A stretch of DNA of 64,000 bases from Fibrobacterota bacterium (GCA_023412475.1 JAEYNR010000080.1:10158-74157), one strand, 5' to 3'; shown: positions 45,204 through 55,607, counted from the stretch's first letter. Notes: a model not told the origin generated them from the sequence alone. Program-made: numbers and translations.

Positions 45204-48200
45204 TTACCTGGAAATTCCAACCTTGGCAATCATGCGGATGTCACCATACTTTTTGGCCACCTCAGAACCATAATATTCTCTGTAGATAACCACCTGATAA
45301 ACTCCTGGTGCTACTGGCATCTTTTTCTTACTGAATCCATTCCAGTAAATATCAGCATCATAAAGTGTTGCACTATCTTTATCACCAGATGGTCTCAGAC
45401 TTTTCAGGATGTCACTCTGTTCTCCTGAATGAACCTGGTTTCCTACAGCATCATAGATTTTGATCTTGATTCTGATTTTGGTTTCTTTTTCATCAGGGAT
45501 TACCAGAGGTATTGCGAAAATCACACCCGCTTTCTCATGAAATACCCATTCACGTGCCTGTGGCTCATGTTTAATATAAAATTCTCCGGCAGGAACATGC
45601 TTAGAATTGGGTCTGGATGGGTTAGGAACCGGATCAACCCTTTTTGGAACAGGACCAACTACTACCACGCGAACCTTTCTATTATTTACCACTGGAAAAT
45701 TTCCCGAACCATCAACAGTCCTGTCTTTTACAAACGAGTACACGGAGCCGGATGAATCAAACGATGTCCTGATATTAACCAGATGTCGCGATGTAAGATC
45801 CACTCCACTGGTGGTTTTAAACTTAACCACTTCGTCGCTTATAGAAGTGAAACCGTCGATTTTGATCAGAAAACTGTCAACCCTGGTGTAACCGGTAGAA
45901 TCATTACCCTGCCAAACATAGAATATTACAGAAGGTGTATCTGAAGTAGATAAATATCTCGCTCCGGATTGCCAGACAGGTTCACTGAACTCGATAATTA
46001 CTTCATCTTCGTTTCGTGTGCTCAGGGTTGATCTCTGTTTTGTCACACGCCAGATCACCGGCCCGGCTCCATCGGAACTCTCAAAATCAGTTACATTGCC
46101 TATTCCATATTCTGTAAGATTACCAAGGTTAATCGTTGGAGTCCAGTTGGTCTGAGGCACTTCAGTTTCATTTTGATTAAGCTCCAGTACCCATACCGAA
46201 TCCAGAGAGCCTGAATCATTGACAATCCTCTTTATGGTAAATTGATTAAGATCACCATATTTGATCTCAATTTCAGAAAGCATCTCCTCTGTGAGTGCTA
46301 TTGGTTTACTGAAATTAAGTTCTATATGATCGAGATAGCCATCACCATTCAGATCACGTGTTACAGCATCTTTAAGTACAGCAAGAGGACCGTAGATTAC
46401 TATAAATTTCTGTGCACTTATTCCCTTTATCGATGTATCCGATGGAACCGCAATGATATGCCCAAACTCATTATCAGTAACATTGGCAGCATCATAGTAG
46501 ATAAAATCGGTGTTCATGGCTCTATCAATAGGATGTAGCGTTGAGTCGGTTGCCCAGTTGCAACTCTGATAACCCAGCCGGTTGCCATACTTATCATAAC
46601 CTACCGCAAAAATAATTATCTGACCCTTTGGATGACTCAATTGTATGGTATCTTGAAGCGGCTGGAAATTCTGCCTCTCCAGCGCAAGCGAATCCAGAGG
46701 GCCTGGAAGCAGCTTGAAATGAGGTGTTTCACCTTTGAGATTTCCGGAGATGAATTGAATCTGGTGCAGACTGTCCTCATCAAAAGGAACATTGAATAGA
46801 TAAGTAGTCGTTGTATCCACACCACCGTTGAAACATTGCTTACCGGTTTCTGAAAACCAAATCGTATCACCATTGACTAACATATAAGGACGCGGCTTTC
46901 CGCCATCCCCGATCGGATCAGCATACTGTACACCGGTCCCATTGGCAGGATCAAAACAATAGGTTCCCGGTACCTTTCCGTCTTTATTGTAAATGGTAAT
47001 AACTATCTCTATTGGTTCACCCGCTATTAGTTTTTCTTTCGGAGTAATTATCTCCATTACCACGGAAGTCGGAGGACCAACCGTGAATTCCACATCCAGA
47101 GTATCAGGACGGGCAACAGTGTCATTGTCCAGTGAAATATGGATCTTACCTCGGCCGGTGTCTGATGGGGAGAATTTCCATATCGTACCAGCACCTGGTG
47201 CCGATGGAGCAATTTTGAGGTTGTAACTGTTTCCCCACCTGACAGAAACGTCTTCCCATACTCCATCGGTGGATCGCAACCCTTGTGCTCGCAAGGTGGT
47301 GTCCTGGTTGGTATTCATGGTCAGAAACTGTGCGCTGGTATCATTGCCTACCACAATTCTCAATTGAGTATAATGATATGCCAGAAGCTCAACATCAACA
47401 CTGTCACGCAATCCGCTTTCATCAACTGCAAATACTATTACCTTCTTTTCTTTTACTTTGCGTTCGATTACACCTTCACCAACGTTTGTATTACCGTTGC
47501 GAACCGAAACTGCGGTGTCATTATTAACTACTGCCCAGGTGGTAAGAGTGCTGAACCGTACGAAATTTCCCATGCTGTCACGCAAAACTGCAAAGCCACT
47601 GGCAGTTGTCACGTTTTCGGTGATCCTGATAATAGAGATGGGATTTGGATGGTAAGGACTGGTTTGCCAGTTGGGGCTTCCTTCAATAAAGAGATTTTTT
47701 GCCTCTCCAGGAACAATCGACAGTTGCACCGTATCAGAAAAGATATAGCTGGCACCCTCGGGTTTGTAACTGGCTGACACATAAACGCTCTGACGGGCCC
47801 TTACCGGGGTAAATATCTGCTTGTTACCAGATGTGCCGCTTAGAAATCCAGATGAATCGTTTCCGGGGATTTCTATGATTCTCCACTTTATCGAATCCCG
47901 TTTTGATGAAGTCAACTCGTAATCGGCAAGCCAAACATCATTTTTATCCAGAATCTTGGCAAACATGGACAATGGTTGCCCTGCAATTACCTCAATACTT
48001 ACTATTGGATCAGGAAATGGAGGATTTGAAGGTGATGGCACACTTCCATCTTTGGGGTATAACACCAGTTTATGTGCATGTCCGGGGAGCACTTTCACAC
48101 CGATAGTGTCCGGGACTGTCCCAGAACCACGGTTTACAATTATCTTTCCGGTTGCAGTATCCGTTGGTGCAAATGTCCACATGTGCAAGTTAGAAGCATT

Positions 48201-51200
48201 TGAGGATCCATTATTGGAAGTAAAATACCAGTCTCCATCTACCGGTACCCACACACTGTCAAATGACCGCAAGCCAAGCACCTGTAAAACAGTGTCCTGA
48301 TCAGATCGGATCCTCAGTGAGTCGATCCATACAGAATCATTGACAACGATTTTTAGTGAATCATAGGAGACAGAGGTTATCCGCACCAGAACCGTATCTA
48401 TAAGTGAAGGGGTGTTGCGGTTATTTGCTACAACCCTTATCGAGTCTCCACTTGCCGCCTTCCTTGTTATTCTGCCTTCACCCCCTGCAGCAAAACCTTC
48501 AGCAGCAGCCACCTTGCTGGTATCCAGACTCTTCCAGTTTGTGCTCTTTGAAGTACTGATGAAATTACCATATTTATCTCTGAGAATGGCGAAGGCATTT
48601 TTTATATTGTCTCTACTTCCAAATTCAATCCAGTTCAGTGGGTTATCTCTCTGAAGATCTGCTCCAGAAGGAGTGGGACTGCCTTCGATAACCAGATGAT
48701 GAACAGGACCTGGCTTAATATAGAAAAGCACCGATGAATTGAAGGTCAGAGTAGAGTCTCTGTATTCTGCTGTAACACGGTATGTACTGTAAGCACGTGT
48801 GGGGGTCAGGCTTGAAACATGACTTGTACGGCTGCCAAGCGTATCGGCTGACAAATGCCCCGATATCAGCGTTATTTGCCACCTGATAAGATTCCGGCTG
48901 ACCGAAGCATTCTCATATTCTGAGAGCCATTGATTGTTACGATCAAAAATTTTGGCAATTAGCGGATAATTCGTACCCGCAATCAGCGTGTCAACTGTTG
49001 GTGGAAGTTGATACGGGGTTATGGAAGCCGGGTTTCCAAGTTGCTTGTAAATGCGCACATGATCGGGCCATCCGGGAAGGAAAATTGCAAAAACCGAATC
49101 CGGTGCAGCTCCGCTTCTGTTGACATAAATCTTGCCGCTACCAACTGAATCTGGAATTACAGTCCAGTTATCACTCCAGGTTGGGGCAAGCGTGGCTGTT
49201 TTTAGAGAATTGCTCTTTGACCAGATAACTGAAACGTTATCCCAGCCTAAACCATCTGAACGTCTTCCTTCAACATAAAGAGTGAGGCTCTGATCTGTTC
49301 TTACTCTGATGGTATCTATAAATTTTCGTCCATTGTCAATGATATAGATACGCAGTGAATCGTAGGTAATATCGGACAGTGCAATGACAAGAGAATCTTT
49401 AATGGACCCGTCGTTAGTAGTGGCAATAACTCTGGTCTGACTTACTATGTCTGAGTTTCTGGTTATTATGCCTTCACCCATGAAGACTCTTGAAGTGGGT
49501 TCTGCTTTCACCACCGAGGTATCCCTGCTGTACCATTGCGGAACCTGTACCGCTTCTATCTTATTACTGTAACGATCTCTCAGAATAGCATACAGGTTTA
49601 CAAATGTCTGATTGCTGGAGAGATCGTACCTGATCAAATCAGCCCCAGATGCAGTTGTGTCTGCCTGGATAGTGATATGATCAGGGCGTCCGGGAAGAAC
49701 CGAAATACGCACTGTATCTGCAAATGTTCTGCTGTTATAACTGAAAGAGGCTATCAGATCAGCAACATTATAGGCACGAGTCGGAGTAAAACTGTTTTGC
49801 TGACCACTTGTCCTTGCAAATGTCCCGGTAGGTGGTGTTCCAGATACTTCCCTCAATCTCCAGGATATTGCAGCCGAAGGATTATCATATTGTCTGAGCC
49901 AATTTCCACGACTGTCAAATATTTTAGCATATAGTGGGAAAGGGATCCCCGCAGAATCCTCATAATAATTGGGCAGTGAATTATAAGGAGAACCGGTCGC
50001 ATTGGGAAATAAAACCAGCGAATAAGGTGCACCTACACCCACCACTACCTTTATCTGTGCTGAAAGTGTACTGCTTACTAAAACTGCACTTATAGTTCCC
50101 CTTCCTGTGTCGATCGGACTGAATCGCCAAGATTGTCCAGGCCGCGGAGCAGTTGTGCTGGATGTGAGCTGAGATGACATTGACCAGTTACCATTAACAA
50201 TTTCCCAGCCAAGCCCGTCTGTACGTTTGCCCTGAACAACAATTGTGGTATCTGTATCGATATTTATAATCAGACTGTCTAATCTCTGGTAATTGGAACC
50301 CACACGCCTTGCGATTCGCAAAGAATCGTATTCTACAGATGCGATCTGTACTGGAACCACATCGGGAGTTATCGATGAGTAATCCTGACTTCTGGCCCGG
50401 ACTTCGCCATTTCCTGCCCCGGCACTGGGGTCTTTGTAAACGAAACCCTGTCCTTGACTCCTGTTTCCATCCCTGACAGAATCAATAAAGGCGGTACCCG
50501 AAACTATTGACCAGGTGGTACGCTGCGAGGGTTCTATGAAATTTCCAAACCGATCACGCACAATGGCATAAATTGTGCCTCTGACCTCACTTGAACCGAT
50601 AATCAGAACATCTAATGGTTGATCATTTCGCAAGATATCAGGGTTTGAGGCCAAGGTAGGAACTGCTGCTTCAATTGTTATGTGATCAGGATCACAGGCT
50701 TTCACGTATATTGAGATAGTGTCCCGAATGGGCTGCATTCCGCTTACCTGTAAGACTCCCACCAGCCTCTCCAGCACCCAGGCTTCGGTTGGAGTAAATC
50801 TGATGGTATCGCCCCGTGTTGAGCTTAAGTGGCTGTTATTGTTAGCACCATTGGGAATCAAAGTCCATTGCGTACTATCGCTCAAGTCTCTGAGTATATT
50901 ACCTAAGCTGTCGGTTACCACTGAAATAGCGGTAAGGGTATGTCCAGCACAGATCGTGTCACTGGGAAATACGCTCAGCTCTATTTTGGCTGGTTTTGCA
51001 CTTATAATATTGGTTGTGATTCGTATATGTGATTCTGATGTGTGACGCTCCGCATAGAAAAAGTCCAGCAAATACTCCTGGTTATCTATCAGTCCCGGGA
51101 TGGTGTCAAGGTTGAATGAACCAGTGCTGGCGCTGTGAATACCACCAAGATCCATTCTTAGCCGCCCATCAATAAATGCCCACACATCGTCATCACCAGT

Positions 51201-51773
51201 AAAGCGAAACGTCAGACCAGGTGTCTTGGTAAATTTCCAGTGAAGTTTCATGGTGAATGAAAAATTATGGTTTTTTCCCTCCCTGCCAAAGCCGCGGTTA
51301 TCCAGCGGGAAAAATGCATCGTTTATATATTCATAAAAGCCATTACCCCGGTGCAAGAAGGGAAGTGAGTCATTTATTACTATGTTTTTGAAAGAGGTAT
51401 CGTGGCCTACGTTTTGGGGACCGTCGTATCTGATATTGGCGGTATATTCTCCTCCAGAAAGTACTGTGTATTGCGGTGCGGTATTGTCGTATTGGGCAGA
51501 ATCTTTCCAATCGCGATACCAATATTTTATGTAATGATTTCTATGGGCACCGGCTGGATTAACTATTGGCAGCCCGGTTGCATCCAATGTGCCCATGACC
51601 ATATTCTTATGCACACCACCCGTGTGCGGCTGCTCGAATTCTGGATTGCTTTTATCGGAATGAAAGTCAAAGTAGGTTACCGGTACCCATAAGGTATCTG
51701 GAAAGATCTGAGCAAAAGTCTCTGTAACACAGAGAAATGTTCCAAATGTAATTATCGCTGCTAATTTTTTCAT
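45204..51773 (-). CDS. Giant fibro-slime domain surface protein
   Basis: A 2189-residue exported protein. Signal peptide 1-21 (ETFAQ). Residues about 28-256 contain the PA14-like fibro-slime domain (WVPVTYFDFHSDKSNPEFEQ, HNFSFTMKLHWKFTKTPGL, FTGDDDVWAFIDGRL, DLGGIHSASTGSFNLD). Such domains are linked to cellulose binding and the slime coat in Fibrobacter. Four long beta-sandwich repeats of roughly 330 residues follow, starting near 361, 696, about 1030 and about 1360; each begins with a HxTIE/HLVIEG strand and contains an AIVRDRFGNFI-like motif and later an LxAKIFDxxxxWL motif. The C-terminus has calcium-loop-like DLNGDGYLDHIEL and a FlgD-like domain (YDAVGNQVHSGE, APGVYQVVIYREYYG). It is probably exported by type IX-like secretion. 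Monocistronic. Confidence 0.88.
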   Translation of the reverse strand: MKKLAAIITFGTFLCVTETFAQIFPDTLWVPVTYFDFHSDKSNPEFEQPHTGGVHKNMVMGTLDATGLPIVNPAGAHRNHYIKYWYRDWKDSAQYDNTAPQYTVLSGGEYTANIRYDGPQNVGHDTSFKNIVINDSLPFLHRGNGFYEYINDAFFPLDNRGFGREGKNHNFSFTMKLHWKFTKTPGLTFRFTGDDDVWAFIDGRLRMDLGGIHSASTGSFNLDTIPGLIDNQEYLLDFFYAERHTSESHIRITTNIISAKPAKIELSVFPSDTICAGHTLTAISVVTDSLGNILRDLSDSTQWTLIPNGANNNSHLSSTRGDTIRFTPTEAWVLERLVGVLQVSGMQPIRDTISIYVKACDPDHITIEAAVPTLASNPDILRNDQPLDVLIIGSSEVRGTIYAIVRDRFGNFIEPSQRTTWSIVSGTAFIDSVRDGNRSQGQGFVYKDPSAGAGNGEVRARSQDYSSITPDVVPVQIASVEYDSLRIARRVGSNYQRLDSLIINIDTDTTIVVQGKRTDGLGWEIVNGNWSMSSQLTSSTTAPRPGQSWRFSPIDTGRGTISAVLVSSTLSAQIKVVVGVGAPYSLVLFPNATGSPYNSLPNYYEDSAGIPFPLYAKIFDSRGNWLRQYDNPSAAISWRLREVSGTPPTGTFARTSGQQNSFTPTRAYNVADLIASFSYNSRTFADTVRISVLPGRPDHITIQADTTASGADLIRYDLSSNQTFVNLYAILRDRYSNKIEAVQVPQWYSRDTSVVKAEPTSRVFMGEGIITRNSDIVSQTRVIATTNDGSIKDSLVIALSDITYDSLRIYIIDNGRKFIDTIRVRTDQSLTLYVEGRRSDGLGWDNVSVIWSKSNSLKTATLAPTWSDNWTVIPDSVGSGKIYVNRSGAAPDSVFAIFLPGWPDHVRIYKQLGNPASITPYQLPPTVDTLIAGTNYPLIAKIFDRNNQWLSEYENASVSRNLIRWQITLISGHLSADTLGSRTSHVSSLTPTRAYSTYRVTAEYRDSTLTFNSSVLFYIKPGPVHHLVIEGSPTPSGADLQRDNPLNWIEFGSRDNIKNAFAILRDKYGNFISTSKSTNWKSLDTSKVAAAEGFAAGGEGRITRKAASGDSIRVVANNRNTPSLIDTVLVRITSVSYDSLKIVVNDSVWIDSLRIRSDQDTVLQVLGLRSFDSVWVPVDGDWYFTSNNGSSNASNLHMWTFAPTDTATGKIIVNRGSGTVPDTIGVKVLPGHAHKLVLYPKDGSVPSPSNPPFPDPIVSIEVIAGQPLSMFAKILDKNDVWLADYELTSSKRDSIKWRIIEIPGNDSSGFLSGTSGNKQIFTPVRARQSVYVSASYKPEGASYIFSDTVQLSIVPGEAKNLFIEGSPNWQTSPYHPNPISIIRITENVTTASGFAVLRDSMGNFVRFSTLTTWAVVNNDTAVSVRNGNTNVGEGVIERKVKEKKVIVFAVDESGLRDSVDVELLAYHYTQLRIVVGNDTSAQFLTMNTNQDTTLRAQGLRSTDGVWEDVSVRWGNSYNLKIAPSAPGAGTIWKFSPSDTGRGKIHISLDNDTVARPDTLDVEFTVGPPTSVVMEIITPKEKLIAGEPIEIVITIYNKDGKVPGTYCFDPANGTGVQYADPIGDGGKPRPYMLVNGDTIWFSETGKQCFNGGVDTTTTYLFNVPFDEDSLHQIQFISGNLKGETPHFKLLPGPLDSLALERQNFQPLQDTIQLSHPKGQIIIFAVGYDKYGNRLGYQSCNWATDSTLHPIDRAMNTDFIYYDAANVTDNEFGHIIAVPSDTSIKGISAQKFIVIYGPLAVLKDAVTRDLNGDGYLDHIELNFSKPIALTEEMLSEIEIKYGDLNQFTIKRIVNDSGSLDSVWVLELNQNETEVPQTNWTPTINLGNLTEYGIGNVTDFESSDGAGPVIWRVTKQRSTLSTRNEDEVIIEFSEPVWQSGARYLSTSDTPSVIFYVWQGNDSTGYTRVDSFLIKIDGFTSISDEVVKFKTTSGVDLTSRHLVNIRTSFDSSGSVYSFVKDRTVDGSGNFPVVNNRKVRVVVVGPVPKRVDPVPNPSRPNSKHVPAGEFYIKHEPQAREWVFHEKAGVIFAIPLVIPDEKETKIRIKIKIYDAVGNQVHSGEQSDILKSLRPSGDKDSATLYDADIYWNGFSKKKMPVAPGVYQVVIYREYYGSEVAKKYGDIRMIAKVGISR

Positions 51774-52005
51774 AATATTACCTCCTCAAACAGTACCGGA
51801 GTCGGCTATTTTAATCGATTAGAATGCTTCAACATTAATGATACTACTATGAATTTCAATTTAACAATAAATATAAATAGCGGTCTTCAAAGGTCGGAAC
51901 CAAAAAAGGACTTTGGAATCACTTTGAAACTTTATGTAATTTTACGGTTAATAGTGTGTTACCCTGCATCAAATATATATTCGATTATATGGTAATGAAC
52001 CAAAA

Positions 52006-52629
52006 ATGAAAACATTTTCTTTTTCAGAAGTTTCCAGAAATTTCTACTCTGATAAACAGTTGGAATTAATCAAAAATGCCCGTATTGGCATCGCAGGTGC
52101 CGGAGGCCTGGGCTCTAATTGTGCCCACATTTTGGTAAGATGCGGCTTTGAAAAACTGCGCATTGCAGACTTTGATAAAGTCTCTCTCTCCAACCTTAAC
52201 CGCCAGCTCTATCACTCCCGCCACCTGGGTAAACTCAAAGTGGAGTGTCTGACTGAAATTCTTGAAGAGATAAGTCCCGGGCTTCAGGTAGAAACTTTCC
52301 CTGTAAAATTGGACTCCACAAACATTCACCAGGTTTTCGATTGTTGCGATGTGATTGTGGAGGCATTTGACAACCCAGAGTGCAAAGCCATGCTGATGGA
52401 GGAGTATTGGGGAAGTAACAAACTAATTGTAGCAGTGAGCGGAATCGGAGGCTTTGGGCCAGCAGATCGGGTAATTACCAGAGAACTTAGAGAGAACACT
52501 TTTGTTATAGGCGACAGCAGCTCCGAGGTCAACGATAATGTCAAACCTTATGCACCTTCGGTAATGATCGCCGCTGCAAAACAGGCCGATGTTGTTTTGA
52601 ACTGGGTTTTGAGGGAAAACATGAAATAA
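52006..52629 (+). CDS. ThiF/E1-like adenylating protein (ThiF family 2)
   Basis: A 207-residue E1-like protein with the Rossmann nucleotide-binding motif RIGIAGAGGLGSNCAH (about 26-41), the SNLNRQLYHSRHLGK segment with the conserved Asn-Arg, and VEAFDNPECKAML. It matches the short ThiF family 2 that adenylates a ThiS-like sulfur carrier in thiamine synthesis. It lacks the C-terminal zinc cysteines of canonical ThiF/MoeB. No thiS, thiG or thiH lies beside it, so the partner is not visible here. Confidence 0.85.
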   Translation: MKTFSFSEVSRNFYSDKQLELIKNARIGIAGAGGLGSNCAHILVRCGFEKLRIADFDKVSLSNLNRQLYHSRHLGKLKVECLTEILEEISPGLQVETFPVKLDSTNIHQVFDCCDVIVEAFDNPECKAMLMEEYWGSNKLIVAVSGIGGFGPADRVITRELRENTFVIGDSSSEVNDNVKPYAPSVMIAAAKQADVVLNWVLRENMK

Positions 52630-52913
52630 AAAGAACGAAACAGGAGACAGGAGAGGAAAATTCAAAATCCGAAATCGGAAATCTCAAACTGAGACACACT
52701 CCCCTACTCGGGTTTTGTCCCGTGCTTCCACTTTCCAACCCTGTTACGTATTTCGCTCTTTCTATTTCTGTCTCATAATTCGTGCATTTTTCCTTCCCTG
52801 TCCTGTTTCGAATTTCGTGTTTCGGATTTCGTACTTTCCTCTCCCAACGAGATTTCTTGCATTGCTGCCGTCTCTGAAGCTATTTTTAGCGCATAATTTG
52901 GAAAAAAGAACCT

Positions 52914-52987
52914 GCCCCCGTAGCTCAGTAGGATAGAGCACAGGTTTCCTAAACCTGGTGTCGCACGTTCGATCCGTGTCGGGGGTA
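52914..52987 (+). tRNA. tRNA-Arg (anticodon CCT)
   Basis: Cloverleaf: acceptor GCCCCCG with CGGGGGT, D-arm GCTC-AGTAGGATA-GAGC, anticodon stem CAGGT/ACCTG with loop TTCCTAA giving anticodon CCT, T-arm GCACG-TTCGATC-CGTGT. CCA is not encoded. The first acceptor pair is G-U. Foreign-looking genes begin directly downstream. Confidence 0.93.
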
Positions 52988-52997
52988 TTTTTGTTTT

Positions 52998-53040
52998 AAC
53001 GCTCTAACTGCCATAAATACAGGTGGTTGAGCGTTTTTTG
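52998..53040 (+). terminator. Terminator after tRNA-Arg
   Basis: AACGCTC (52998-53004) and GAGCGTT (53029-53035) pair, followed by TTTT. The loop is long (24 bases). Confidence 0.6.
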
Positions 53041-53192
53041 TTTTAGGGGCGGCATCTCCGGTTTTTCCTCATTTTTCGGCCAAAATGCTACAAAATACTA
53101 CAGGTTACTACAAAAAACCGTAGACCCCAGAGGTTTACAGGTGTGTAGATTTGAGTGGCGTAAGACCAATATAAATTGGTTGTGCTTTGAAA
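53041..53192. other. Possible island boundary next to tRNA-Arg
   Basis: Contains closely spaced CTACAAAATACTACAGGTTA and TACTACAAAA strings (53087-53120), a kind of sequence often left at integrase attachment sites. No integrase gene is present nearby and I found no second copy of the tRNA 3' end in the window. Confidence 0.25.
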
Positions 53193-53498
53193 TTACTTGA
53201 ATTTTTTGAGTAGCCTTACAATCTCATCTTTATGTTTTTCACTACCCGGATAAGGGTTACAAAGCATTTCAATTAATGCCCCATTAAGAATAGATGACCA
53301 AAGAAATGCTGGAACAACATGCCATTGGGGGAACCCGCGTGTACTGGGAAAGCCAATGGTATCTTCCTCGCCATTCCATCGTTCACCTAAGTTTTCTTCA
53401 CCATCATAGTAACCATGTATGATGGAGTACTGGTTATTATCAAAAAGAATAGTGATATTGCTCCACCTCTCTGGATTTACATCTTTTGCATTTATCAT
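53193..53498 (-). CDS. Hypothetical protein, 101 residues
   Basis: A small soluble protein with tryptophan- and acidic-rich composition (NPERWSNITILFDNNQYSII, GERWNGEEDTIGFP, PQWHVVPAFLWSSI). GAGGAGT lies seven bases before ATG, so it is likely expressed. I do not recognise the family. It belongs to the block of accessory genes after tRNA-Arg. Confidence 0.65.
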   Translation of the reverse strand: MINAKDVNPERWSNITILFDNNQYSIIHGYYDGEENLGERWNGEEDTIGFPSTRGFPQWHVVPAFLWSSILNGALIEMLCNPYPGSEKHKDEIVRLLKKFK

Positions 53499-53551
53499 GC
53501 TTGTTACTCCTCATATTAAAAAAGGTTGCAGTACCTTAAATTATTGCTTAA

Positions 53552-53929
53552 TTATACGCTCTTTACTTTATTAACAGATACATTTTTCATGAGATAAATC
53601 TTCTCCGGTATCTCCCCGAACACAAACTCAGTAACTTTACAAAGCCACATTTTAAGATTTACCTTCCGCCCTGCAAATTCTTCCATCAAATAATAACCGC
53701 CTCCGACATAGGGAGAGCATCTTTCGGTAAGAATCAAAATGTCCGCCCCCTCAAATGGTTCTTTTGAGATTGTAAGATGAACATCGTTACCACCTGCCGC
53801 GATAATGTCCAGCATTGTATCTGCACCATCGACCATTTCCAGATCAGCGACAGTGCATCCCTGTTGTATGTACGCAGGAAGGTCTATAAACCATCCCGCT
53901 TTGTTTTTATAAAAACAATAAGTGTTCAC
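53552..53929 (-). CDS. DUF6717-like protein
   Basis: A 125-residue protein starting at GTG (53929), 15 bases after the stop of the Mrr-like pseudogene on the same strand. Motifs: YKNKAGWFIDLPAYIQQG, ADLEMVDGADTMLDIIAAGG, KVNLKMWLCKVTEFVFGE. This pattern fits the small DUF6717 family, which has no known function. It is probably co-transcribed with, or downstream of, the broken restriction gene. Confidence 0.65.
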   Translation of the reverse strand: MNTYCFYKNKAGWFIDLPAYIQQGCTVADLEMVDGADTMLDIIAAGGNDVHLTISKEPFEGADILILTERCSPYVGGGYYLMEEFAGRKVNLKMWLCKVTEFVFGEIPEKIYLMKNVSVNKVKSV

Positions 53930-53944
53930 TTCGTTTCTTCCCTT

Positions 53945-54950
53945 TTACTCATCCAGATCAGGAACAATAGTCCAAATCCGTTTCAACGGAATTTCAGCCT
54001 GAATGTCATCAGGCAGTTTTTCGTATACTTTCAAAAATTCATCTATCAGATTCATTGAATCCCAAAACCTGATTTCAAAGAAGCTTCTTCTACCTTCTTC
54101 CAGTGCGGCACGATTAAAACCGCTCCACGATACCAGTAATCCTTGATCTGCACCGAACTTTTTAAGAACACCCTGAAGGTTCCTTAAAACAGTCACATCA
54201 ACCGGCACACTGGTAGCCTTTACCTGAACGGCAATTCGTGGTGACTGAAACCCGAGCGGGCCTGAACCGGCCAGAATATCGACACCCCCATCAGGCCCCG
54301 GTGCCGAAACTTGTGTATGATACCCTTGTGCCTTTAAAACCTGATCAACAAGCTCAGTAAACAGGTATCCATCATTTGCATATTTTTCTTTTATCAGTTG
54401 AACAATCTGATCTTTGGCGAATTTTTCGAGGTCGGTATTTACCTGTTCCTCTTCCTCAATTTCTTCGATGTTTTCTTTTCTTGCGGCCGGTTTTCGCTTA
54501 CCATCAAGTATTGCCAGTATTCTTTCCTCCGCATTATTCCGCCGAATCTGGCAAACGGTCATGAATGCACCGAAAGAATAAAGCAAGTCTTGATCGAATT
54601 CCGCTCTTGGAATATCTGTTTTAATCCATTTGACAGTTCTGTAATGTTTTACATCAGGGTCAAGGTCGGTACGATACTCATATTTCCCAGTAATCTTGCT
54701 TATTGCTATCGCGGATTGTGATTTCAGGGGGATCAGAACATAGTCGTCAATATTAATTCTATGTGCAAATGAAAACAGTTATGATGCCTGATTTTGTGCT
54801 CGGTTCTTTTTAGCATTGGGGCACATTTTCTGATACAGTTCAATCACCTGCTCTCTGGTCTTATATTCTGATAGATCGGGAATATTATACCATCCATTGG
54901 CTCTCTGTTCCTGTTCTCCATTTCTTCCGGCACGAACTAACCATGATGCA
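53945..54950 (-). pseudogene. Broken Mrr-type restriction endonuclease
   Basis: A PD-(D/E)xK restriction enzyme of the Mrr_cat group. The C-terminal catalytic part (53945-54586) is intact: GPDGGVDILAG with the metal-binding Asp and IAVQVKATSV with the Q-x-K motif. Translation in the same frame continues upstream through DYVLIPLKSQSAIAISKITG and RTVKWIKTDIPRAEFDQ to the family N-terminus WLVRAGRNGEQEQ. An in-frame TAA interrupts it (54779-54781, between QNQAS and LFSFAHRI). The N-terminal region also lacks a stretch found in relatives (the segment between NGEQE and the PDLSEYKTREQ motif), and no start codon is in frame. It cannot make the full enzyme; a TTG at 54586 could still give the catalytic half. 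Confidence 0.75.
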
Positions 54951-55000
54951 TAATAACAAGCTCCTGATAATAAAACTATTTACAATTAATCTTCAACATA

Positions 55001-55141
55001 TCATCCATTTTCATATTCCGCATACTTCAACGGGCATTGAATCTCTTTACCAATCTCCACACGAAAGAATATACTTTCGTGTATTTTCTGGATATCGTGG
55101 ACTTTTCCGCTCCATGCTTTTTCCACATCCGGTACTGCCAT
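55001..55141 (-). CDS. Possible small protein or gene fragment, 46 residues
   Basis: An ATG-initiated frame starting MAVPDVEKAWSGKVHDI and ending PLKYAEYENG. The open frame continues a little upstream of the ATG (AYFITNS), so it may be the tail of a lost gene. It lies upstream of the broken restriction gene on the same strand. Function unknown. Confidence 0.35.
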   Translation of the reverse strand: MAVPDVEKAWSGKVHDIQKIHESIFFRVEIGKEIQCPLKYAEYENG

Positions 55142-55436
55142 TGAATTTGTTATAAAATATGCGCATCGAAAAATAATTTCATAAAAACACCGGAAAAAGA
55201 TTTTTCATTGACTTTAGAAGTGTTCAGGATTTCGGGAAACTAAAAGCAGACTATGTGTTTTAGGAAAAAGCAACTCCTTGTGGTTTCCCATTCAATCAGG
55301 TTTCTGGGATTTTGAGGGTGTAGACAACAACCTCAGCAAGGAGTCGCAAATTGGATAGATTTCAAATGTGTCAAGCTCAGATGCTGCTTAAGAAAGGATA
55401 TTTCACCCTGTTTTTCAATTTTGTAGATTTGAGATA
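55142..55436. other. Spacer with long inverted repeat
   Basis: Contains ACTCCTTG (near 55274) and CAAGGAGT (near 55337), a perfect 8-bp inverted repeat about 55 bases apart, next to an IstB fragment. It may be part of a decayed insertion sequence; no coding sequence was recognised. Confidence 0.35.
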
Positions 55437-55607
55437 TCATCAATCGTCCTTACCACAAACAAGACCTTCAGTCAACAGGTTGAGCTTATGGGTGATAATG
55501 CAATATTAATAGCAACAGCAACACTTGACCGGCTTTTATGTCGTGCTGAAGTTATAATCATGCAAGGAGAAAAATATCAAGTAAAAAACGTTCAAAACTT
55601 GGTTTAG
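55437..55607 (+). pseudogene. IstB C-terminal fragment (second IS21-family remnant)
   Basis: A frame of 56 codons ending at TAG 55605-55607 matches the C-terminus of IS21 IstB proteins: SSIVLTTNKTFSQQ, then ATLDRLLCRAEVIIMQGEKY. The rest of the element is gone. It is not simply the missing end of the copy at 1132-1707; it is a separate remnant 54 kb away. Confidence 0.7.

Noticed and set aside
53041..53192. Defined phage attachment site at tRNA-Arg
   Set aside because: No integrase and no duplicate of the tRNA 3' end could be found in the window, so I only note it as a possible boundary.
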